This document shows positions 31,594 to 40,500 of a DNA stretch of 64,000 nt, piece after piece. Under the pieces are notes generated by a model. That model was given only the letters and a program-made list of their open reading frames with translations. It ran no database searches and was not told where the DNA came from. Each line of letters begins with the position of its first letter. Position 1 is the first letter of the stretch. The stretch covers positions 62,001-126,000 of IMG/VR virus record IMGVR_UViG_3300034050_000451. One strand, given 5' to 3'. A program made the translations under genes and the position numbers. Source of the DNA: a virus.

Positions 31594-33746
31594 TTTTTTA
31601 CTTCTCTATCAATAAGAGAAAATCCATCTGCTTGTTTAACATACATTTTATTTGTAGTATATCGTAATTTAGATTCTTTATTAAACACATCAGTTAACCA
31701 TAAATCATATCCCTCCCATAGGGTATCATTAAATCTATCAATCCACCAACTCTTTGTTCTATTTGGTATTAGATACGCATGTGCTAAATCTTGGTTTGAT
31801 GCAGTTTTACTGAATAAATCATCAATGTATTCTTTACTTCTGGAATTATTGTTTGATAATCCAATAAAGTAAACATCATCTCTTTCAGAAATAAAACATG
31901 CTTTATGAACTGCTTCAACAAATTCTTTTAATCCAGTGAATATAAACGCATCAGCTTCAAATACTAATGTATAATCAAATTCATCATCCATAGCTTCTAA
32001 TGCTCCCCTATGTGCGTTAAAGCACCCATAATGCCTACCCGTTAATGGACCTAATCCATTCCCAAAGTTTCCCGGCTTATCCGATATCTGATTTGGTCTT
32101 TTACAAAAATCAGATGGTGGTGTTCCATCAAATGGAGTATTTACAATTGGTTGATACACCATTCCATAACTTTCCAATTGTTTTAGTGATTCTGAACTAA
32201 TTTGTTCTCTCAAATCATTTGGCTTAGTCATCAAATGTTTAATTTGAATCTTTGGTTTTTTTCTAACAAATGAACGATATACGTGCTTTGCTTGATTATA
32301 AAAAAATTCATCAGCTGCTCTAGTAACCCCCGGAAAGAAACTTCCACCATAATCATCTCCACTAATAACACCACCCGGTTTTACTTTATGATACCAAAAG
32401 TTTAAATCGGATTTTAAAGAATCATAAGTATGACCCGCATCCAACATAATAAAATCAATTGAGTTATGTTGAAATTGATTTGATGCGTTTTCAGATGTAT
32501 CCTTTATTACGTTAAATAATTTTGAGTTATTACTTAACATAGTATTTTCCATAAATTCTGAAAATATATCCCCACCAAATCCACCAACTATTGTATCATG
32601 TATTTCTTCACCATCGGTACCTTTCCAAGTATCAACAGTTGTAAATTTAATATCTTTATTAGAATCTTTAATTAAGGTAGCCATATGATTGGTTGATTTA
32701 CCCAACCATGCACCCAACTCAACAAATACATCACCATCGGTTCCATTTTCAACCATTTCATTATACAAATGTTCATATGAAAACCAACCAGGAATTTCAT
32801 TAAATTCAGGTTGTAGTTTTTCTAATATAATTTGTTTGGTTTGATTTAGGTTATCATCGATATAAGTAACCAATTCATTATTATCATATGAATCCAAATA
32901 TGTGTGTAGTTTTCTGAATATAGATGGTAATCCATATCCCAATGCCTCTTTAATAGATAATGGATTTAATTCCAATTTAGAACTAAAGTAAAACATATCC
33001 GATGCTTTGTAGAATTTATCTACATCACTACGTTCACCCCATACAATACAATTATCAGGTTTGTGTTTCATTATTGGTCCCCAATATGATTCAAAGTTCA
33101 TAGCTTGGTTTCCGATAAAATGAAATTTAATTTTATATTTTTCTAATAATCTAGCTACGTTGAATATTTCACCCTGATTCTTACCTTCAGTAAATAATCC
33201 AACCATAAGAACATGCTTCCAATCAGATTCAAATCCCAATTCGTTTTTGAATTCGTTTTTATCATACTCAATAGTTTCTATTGGATAATCCCATACACGT
33301 GTATCTACTCCCACCAATTCAAATCTTCGTCTACTCCATTCAGATACTAAAACATATCTATCTGGATGATATTTGATTTCATTTGGATTTGTATGAGAAC
33401 CATGTGTAGATGCTACAATATAGTAATTTCTACTATTGTCAAAAATAGTATCTAATATATTGTGAGCTAAAAAATGTTCGGGGATTTCCGTAAAATGAAT
33501 TATGTTTGGTTGAGTTGATTTAATAATATCCACAAGTTCGGATTTATTATCACCCAATGTGTACAACTTACATAAATCAGCTATTTGATTCTTTTGTACT
33601 ACAAAGGCATCACCAGAGTGATTGTTTACCTCAACTACCTCAATATCAAATTTATCTTTAAAGATTTGAATTTGCTTTAAAAGGTATTGTGGCATCCCAC
33701 CAGTTGAGAGATGGGATGCTATATATAACAATTTTTGTTTTGACAT
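31584..33746 (-). CDS. Fusion of GT4 glycosyltransferase, methyltransferase and GT25-like transferase
   Basis: A 720-residue three-part enzyme. Residues 1-310: GT-B glycosyltransferase of GT4 type (LLYIASHLSTGGMPQYLLKQ, VLMVGLFTEGKNQ, and an EX7E-type site ELNPLSIKEALGYGLPS at 259-275). Residues 325-490: class I SAM methyltransferase (FVELGAWLGKST 342-352, VDTWKG, DFIMLDAGHTYDS 431-443, KPGGVISGDDY). Residues about 515-720: a GT25/LPS-type transferase (GPLTGRHYGCFNAHRGALEA, FEADAFIF 597-604 as metal site). It is the first gene of the sugar operon, with its own promoter at 33772-33803. The combination would build and methylate a glycan, or work in steps after a first heptose is added. Confidence 0.75.
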   Translation of the reverse strand: MSKQKLLYIASHLSTGGMPQYLLKQIQIFKDKFDIEVVEVNNHSGDAFVVQKNQIADLCKLYTLGDNKSELVDIIKSTQPNIIHFTEIPEHFLAHNILDTIFDNSRNYYIVASTHGSHTNPNEIKYHPDRYVLVSEWSRRRFELVGVDTRVWDYPIETIEYDKNEFKNELGFESDWKHVLMVGLFTEGKNQGEIFNVARLLEKYKIKFHFIGNQAMNFESYWGPIMKHKPDNCIVWGERSDVDKFYKASDMFYFSSKLELNPLSIKEALGYGLPSIFRKLHTYLDSYDNNELVTYIDDNLNQTKQIILEKLQPEFNEIPGWFSYEHLYNEMVENGTDGDVFVELGAWLGKSTNHMATLIKDSNKDIKFTTVDTWKGTDGEEIHDTIVGGFGGDIFSEFMENTMLSNNSKLFNVIKDTSENASNQFQHNSIDFIMLDAGHTYDSLKSDLNFWYHKVKPGGVISGDDYGGSFFPGVTRAADEFFYNQAKHVYRSFVRKKPKIQIKHLMTKPNDLREQISSESLKQLESYGMVYQPIVNTPFDGTPPSDFCKRPNQISDKPGNFGNGLGPLTGRHYGCFNAHRGALEAMDDEFDYTLVFEADAFIFTGLKEFVEAVHKACFISERDDVYFIGLSNNNSRSKEYIDDLFSKTASNQDLAHAYLIPNRTKSWWIDRFNDTLWEGYDLWLTDVFNKESKLRYTTNKMYVKQADGFSLIDREVKKWN

Positions 33747-33771
33747 AACTTATTTATATGTTCATATCTTA

Positions 33772-33803
33772 CAAAGATACAAAATTAATTTGGTATTTCC
33801 AAA
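33772..33803 (-). promoter_or_regulatory. Bacteroidota-type promoter of the sugar operon
   Basis: On the gene strand TTTG (33803-33800), a 20-base spacer and TATCTTTG (33779-33772) match the consensus TTTG-N19-21-TAnnTTTG of the Bacteroidota primary sigma factor exactly. The -7 box lies 26 bases before the ATG at 33746. This differs from the motif before virion genes and points to transcription by the unmodified host RNA polymerase. Confidence 0.75.
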
Positions 33804-33810
33804 TTATTTA

Positions 33811-34083
33811 TTAATAAACTACCGTCCCAGCTTCTAAATCAATTTGTCCATTTGGATATTTAATATCCAATTCAGCAAGTTCGGTATTCATATCAGCAAT
33901 AGATTTATCGATTCTATTACCAAATTCTTTTTCTTGAGATTCAATATCTGCAATTTGAGATTGTAATTGTCTTTTACGAACAGCCGATTGTCCCAATGCA
34001 ATAATCATATTGTTTTGTTCTTCTTGAATTGATTTTAATTTATCAATTACCGATTGTTCTAATTGTTCAGTTTTTTGTTCCAT
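33811..34083 (-). CDS. Small coiled-coil protein (paralogue of the protein at 28.9-29.3 kb)
   Basis: A 90-residue protein: helical from residue 5 to about 70, with QSAVRKRQLQSQIADIES in the centre, then DIKYPNGQIDLEAGTVVY at the very end. The ending and the basic centre match the 108-residue protein on the other side of the sugar operon. Candidate late motif at 34108-34116, 25 bases before the start. The protein ends at the conserved VVY, lacking the extra 10 residues of its paralogue. Role unknown. Confidence 0.6.
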   Translation of the reverse strand: MEQKTEQLEQSVIDKLKSIQEEQNNMIIALGQSAVRKRQLQSQIADIESQEKEFGNRIDKSIADMNTELAELDIKYPNGQIDLEAGTVVY

Positions 34084-34107
34084 AATTATTGTGTTTGTAT
34101 ATTCATA

Positions 34108-34116
34108 TATAAGTAT
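34108..34116 (-). promoter_or_regulatory. Candidate late promoter motif (C variant)
   Basis: ATACTTATA on the gene strand, 25 bases before the coiled-coil gene at 33811. Confidence 0.45.
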
Positions 34117-34138
34117 ATACTTTTTTATTTAAACGAAA

Positions 34139-34525
34139 TTATTCAGGTTGTATTGGGTAAATATATGGAGTTGTATTTGTAATATCTCGTAATGCTTGTC
34201 TATAAGTTGCCCACTCCAATTTCTTTTCAGCTGATAGTGGTGAATCATTAAATTGAGTCCAATCGGATTCAGATAATAGATTATTTCGTTTCAGTCTAAC
34301 CGTAAATAAATCCCGTTCAGCTTGTTCATCATTAGTAAGTGGGTTTTTAGTATGTACACTATTTACATATTTACATCGAGTACTAATTGCCTCTTGCCAC
34401 TCATCATAGGTGAGTTCAATTCGATTTTCCGTAGGAATATACTTAATATCCCAAACATCAGTTGGGTAAAATCCAGTGTAATTCCCATCAGAATCGTATG
34501 TTGCAAAAATTTGTCTTTCAGTCAT
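34139..34525 (-). CDS. Phage tail fibre assembly chaperone-like protein
   Basis: A 128-residue protein with the motif LLSESDWTQ (83-91) followed by DSPLS and YRQALRDI (108-115), the signature of tail assembly chaperone proteins of the Phage_tail_APC type. The N-terminal half (DGNYTGFYPTDVW) is a short beta domain that often binds fibre ends in this family. It lies 26 bases downstream of the giant fibre gene, the usual place for a fibre chaperone, so it probably helps that fibre fold or trimerise. Confidence 0.75.
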   Translation of the reverse strand: MTERQIFATYDSDGNYTGFYPTDVWDIKYIPTENRIELTYDEWQEAISTRCKYVNSVHTKNPLTNDEQAERDLFTVRLKRNNLLSESDWTQFNDSPLSAEKKLEWATYRQALRDITNTTPYIYPIQPE

Positions 34526-34551
34526 AATTTAATTTTAATTAATATAATATA

Positions 34552-37500
34552 TTATCCCGTTGGAAGATTACCAATAGCTATCCAATACCCATCAACACTA
34601 TCTAATACTAAACTAACACCAGATGTGGTAAGGTTATATATATGATTATATCCATTTGAACCATTTGAACTTCTATAAGATGCACAAGTTACAACCGGTG
34701 GTGAACCAAATGTTACAGGGAATGTTACGTTAGCAGAACTATTTATTCTTCCCCATTGTATAATACTACCATCTGATAATTTTTGGTAATTATTTGTAGA
34801 CATTGAACTAGCAACCGTATTTGTTTGGTGTTGGTTTCCTAATCCAATAAGGTTATCGGTATAAGTATATGCAAACCTATTTGATGAGTTACCAATATTG
34901 TACAATGAATCAGATTCAGGTATAATATCACCCTTTGAATTAATAGCTGTTGAGGTATCAACCCCAAGACCAACTGTTTTTTCAAAATATGATATACCAC
35001 CGGCTGCTTTAAGTACTTCTTGATTAGCTGAACCTGCTGGTTTTCTTGGTATTCTAACATAGGTATCAGGTGTTGATACTACTTGAATACCACCGGCTTT
35101 AATCTCAACGAAATTGGATGGAACAGATACATTTAATATAGTATCGTATGTTGGTGTATTTGCTAAAGTTGGCCCAACAGTATGTGATTGGTATGTAAAT
35201 GAATATGAATTAATACTGGAACCAATATTTGCTCTTTGACCCGAATACCCATAAAATCTAATTGAATATCTAAATCTAATATTACCAGTAGATGTTAGAT
35301 TCATTGAGCGCGTTACACCAGTTTGGGCAGAAACATTATTTTGATAACCACTTATAGTGTTGGTTGAAATATATGTCCAAGTACCATCATTATGTGATAT
35401 AATATCATCTGAAACATAGTTATGAACTCCAGGTACAGAAAATGTATATACCCATTCATCGGTTTTAATAATTTCAACACTATCAACTAATACCAATTTA
35501 ATACCATTACCATCTTTGATGTTAATCATACTTTTACCAGCAACTAATTCAACAGTCTTTATTTGTTTATTATCGTTTAACCAAAATCCATGCGAATCAG
35601 ATACTCTAATAGTTTTACCACCGGCTGATACTTTGTAAACTTTATCAACTTTTCTCTTTTTAATTTTAGCTATTTCAAATTCACTAAATTTGTTTACTTC
35701 AGTATTATCTAATTTATCATTCCAACTCCATGCTATTATTTTTTCACCTTCAACAACATCTTTAGCAAGAATAGTTTCACCAGATGATAATATAATTTTA
35801 GTATCACCAGTTACGGATACAAAACTTTCAAGTTTTACGTTGTGGGTTAATATACCATTAACATAATAAGTATGCTTACCAGATACTCTAATGTTATAAA
35901 CATCATCGGTTTTCTCATTTATAGTTATTGATGTTATCTCAACTTCTTCATTTTCTGAATTTAGGAATATATCTCCAACATTTATTTTATCAGTTGTTTT
36001 AATACACCAAACACCATTTTGTTTAATAATATGTTTGTGTGAGTGTGTACATTCAATTAATCCATTATTTATATTGTAAATTTCATTATCAGCATATGAT
36101 TTGATATCCAACACCTCTTCAATTGTTTTTTCGGAATCGGATATATGGGTTGCAGTCCAATCATTTTCTTCGGAATATTTTGGTGTTAATGAATCAATAT
36201 CTAATGATTTAATAAAATCACCAATTTGAATATCTTTAATTTGTTTGAATGAACCATCACCCATTTCAATTAGTGATGTTCCAACTAAACACGTTCCACC
36301 TCCCCCTTCTTCTATATATTCTCCGGTATAATAATTACCAGCATTATATGAACTAACAGCTGCGGCTGTTCCAAGTAAAGTTCTACCCACAACAACACCA
36401 GTAGAAATATTAACTGCTTCTAAATTTAATTCTGCGTATGCAACAGATGGTGATGAATACCCACCATGGAATTGCCCATTGAATGTAGGTAAATACGATG
36501 GGTATGATGTGGTATGACTAACTCCTGCTGGAATTGATACAGATACGGCTGGTATATTTAGTGCAACTTCAAGTGCTCCTGCTGCTGTAACATTATATGA
36601 ACCCGTTGATGGTAATGATACCATATAACTCGAATAAACAAAATTGGCATTAGATGTATTTGTTGTTACCGATTGTGGTGTTGGATATACAACCCCCGAA
36701 CCCGTAAACTGAAAGTATTTAACATCACCTGTGGTTGTTGTTAATTCATTTGAAGGTGATATAATTACCTTTTTTTCACTACCAGTATAAAATTGTAATT
36801 CAGGTAAAGATGGGTCAAATATTATTTCACTATTATCATCACGTAAATTACCACTATCAGCATCAATAATCCAATCTCCGATTCTACCATCAGTTGCGTT
36901 AATACTACCAGATAAACCTGCATTATTAGCGTTTACATTTCCATTAGCATCAACAGTAAAATTATATCTAATTGGATTTGAACCAGAAATTATTCCTATG
37001 TTAATAGCTCCTCCATTTATTTCAGAACCATTAATTGTTGAACCTTGAACGTTTCCTGAGAAATTAACACCATCACCCGTATAGTTCAAATATGCACCAT
37101 CTTTACTTCGTAATGAGAATAACGGGTCATCTGACCCAGATGGAAATCCTAAAAATACACCAACCTCATCAAAACTTTGACTTAATTGCCCCATTGAAAG
37201 GTATGGTTTATCGGATTGATTTAATGTTGAACCTGATGTTGATAATCGCAATCCCTCACCAGAAATTATTCTAAATTCACGACTACCCGCTGATAATGAA
37301 CCTTGTGTATATGTGTAATCACCATTGGTATTGGGATAATAATAAGAGGCACTTGCGGCGGAATTAAATTTAATTGTTTGACCATATGGATTTGATGCTG
37401 ATAGAAATAATCGAGTTTCATCTTCAGAAATTCCATAAATTTTCATTGCAGGGAAATTCAAAACATTACCAATACCCAATACAGCTACATCAAATGCTTT

Positions 37501-40500
37501 TATAATATGAGATTTTAAATCACTTGGTACTTCTGGATATGCACTTTCAGGTTGGTCATAAAGTAATTCTTGTATAAAATCATAATATGATAATGGAAAA
37601 TCACCAGTTTGCCTTACTTCTAAATAATTTGCACCAGATGGCCATGCAATATATGAGTCTAAAGAAGAAGATACGACTTGCAGTGATGATGTTGTGTGGA
37701 ATGCAATTTGATAAGATGAACTATCTGCATATAATCCATTTGATAAAAATAATTTTGAATTACCAATTTCACTATTACTTGCACTATTACTTGCGCTTAA
37801 TATTCTATGATTCGTAGTAAGTGTACCAAATACCGTTAAAAGTGCAGAACCACTACCATCAAATGGATTAGGTCCTTTAAGTGCTCTATTTGCTCCAAAA
37901 CCTACTAGATTATTCAACCCAGCATATACATCATTATGTAGAGATGCTGTTACTTCCGTATTATATTGATATCCAACGGGGAATGTAGTTGGGAAGTAGA
38001 TACCAGATGGGTCAATTATCCATCCACCAAATTTACCAGCAGATGCTGATACAATACCAGATACATTTAATTCATTTCCATCCCAACGTAAGTGTCTTGT
38101 ACCATCACCATTTTCAATTGATAATAATCCAGTTGTTCCAGCAGTTCCAGTAGGTCCACCATCTTCAGTTACACCAATATAAACTCCCTTTTGTCCATAA
38201 CCTTGAATTGATTGTCCGATTGATATATATGGTTCACTATCTCCACCATAAATTGTAATTTGTGGATTAACATCATATGAAGTTGCTGGTGAACCTACAT
38301 TAATTGTATTTTTAATAAATGATTCTTCGAAGATACCAATCTTAGCTGCTACAAAGAAATCTTCTTCTCCTAACTCTTCCCAATAATCAGTTTGAGTATT
38401 AGGTTGTTTGGCGCCAATTAAAGTATATCCAGAGGGTACAGTATCAATTGATTGAGTATATAATCCAGAAACAGTATTTGATAAATAAGTATGAGGACCC
38501 GATGGTAATTTAGTTGCGTAATACATCTCAGGTGTACCATCTCCATTCTTATCAAATAAAACTGCATCTCTCCTTTTCTGATTTAAATCAAAAAGATAAT
38601 TAGTTGAACCACTCCACTCTCCTCTAAATACAACACCAGGACCAGTTGCTCCTTCAAATACTGTTGTTAATGATTGTGATAAGAAATAAGTTGCTCTACC
38701 ATTTTCTATATCAACTTTATAAACAATTGTAGCTGCTTTATTATCTTGTGGATTTGCCCAAGTTTGAATTGGTGCCACCGTAGCAGGACTTCCTGTTGGT
38801 CGATTTGTTTGAGTTATAAATCCGGGTTTACTATATAATGATGCTGAGAATTCTCCCAATGTACCAATAACATTACCAATTAAATCTAATGTTTCCTCAG
38901 AGTAAGTACTAACATGCGTTAATTCAGTAGTTCCTTTAAATGCTCTAATTTGTGTACCAGTACCAGTTAACGTTGTACTTCCATCAGTTTCAACTAATAC
39001 AGCAGTTGCTGGATTTGTTAATGAAACTTGATAGTTATCAGCTCCCGCTTTTATACCAGTAATAGTTACTTCAGATGTAGCAATTACCCCAGAGGTAGTA
39101 TTACCATCTCTAATTTGAACTTGCCATGTTGCATTTTCGCCAGGAGATGTAGCATCACCGGAACCAATTTCAAATACATTATCAGTACTAATTGTACTAT
39201 AAGCAAATCCATCTTTAAAATATTGGTAATAAGTTTGAGATGCGGTAACATTAAATGCAGTTGCCGTTAAAAATATTGAATCTAAGGGAGAAGTTACTAC
39301 ACCATCTCCATCAAAATTAACTACTAATGATGATGCAGCCAAACTAACCGAACGAGCATTTACTCCTTCTTTTTGTTTTGTAAAAGATTGTGTACGAGTT
39401 ACATATTGTGAACCAGTTACAATACCATTTGTAATTGAAAATGGTCTTATTAAAATTGAATAATCAATACTAGCTGAATCATCCGTCATATTACTCATTG
39501 ATACAAATAACATTGTATCATTTAACCCATTATCAGTTGTTTCCGTTTTTGATGCAGTTAATAAACCAACAGTAATATTATTTACCGAAATAGATGCGGT
39601 AAATGTTCCTGGTAATTCTTGTGAATTAAACTCTAAATATTCATCACCTTGCTTAACTTTTAAAGTTGTGTTTGTTGTTGTGTAATCATATACACCACCA
39701 TTTTCATCAGCAGATAACGCGAGTATTGTTGGGGCTAATTCAATATTGATTGCAGCTGCCCCATCAACACTTTTTTGGAATTGTTGAAAGAAACTTTGTG
39801 TATAATAAGATGCGGTATAGAATGGATGAATTTCTAATTTATATTCAACACTAGCGGTTAAATCAGTCATATTGCTAAATCCACTTATACTCATAGATGC
39901 ATCTCCCATTATTTCATCAAAGGTAGAATATTGAATTCCTTTTGTAATAATAGATGCAGTTGTAAATGTACCCGGTTTTTTACTACTTGTAAATATAAGT
40001 GGTAAGAATCCCTGCGTTATAGTAATATCCGTAGCTGCTGTTTCATAACTAAATACTCTACCTCTTTGGTCAGCATTTAAAGTTATTGGATTTGGATTAA
40101 TTTTTACTACAATTGCATCATCACCCGGGTCTCCATCGGGTACAGATACGAATGTTTTATCAATACTAATAGATGCTGATGTATAATCTTCTAAATAAGT
40201 AAATTTAGTACTTAATTGTTTTGTTTGAACTGCTTCATAAAATGGAATACCATTTTGACCGGGAATACCACTATTAATTATATTATTATCAAAATCCGTT
40301 ACCTCAACACTAATTCTTCTATCAAATGTACCGGTAACATAAAACATATAGTAATATGGTTCAATTGTTTCCGGGTCAACAGACATCGATGGGAATATAT
40401 TCAATGTACCACTTATAGGTGCTTCGTTTGTTCCTCTCAAATAGAATGAACCAGTTACTCTACCAATATTTGGAGTAAACTCTCTTTCGGTTCTTGATTT

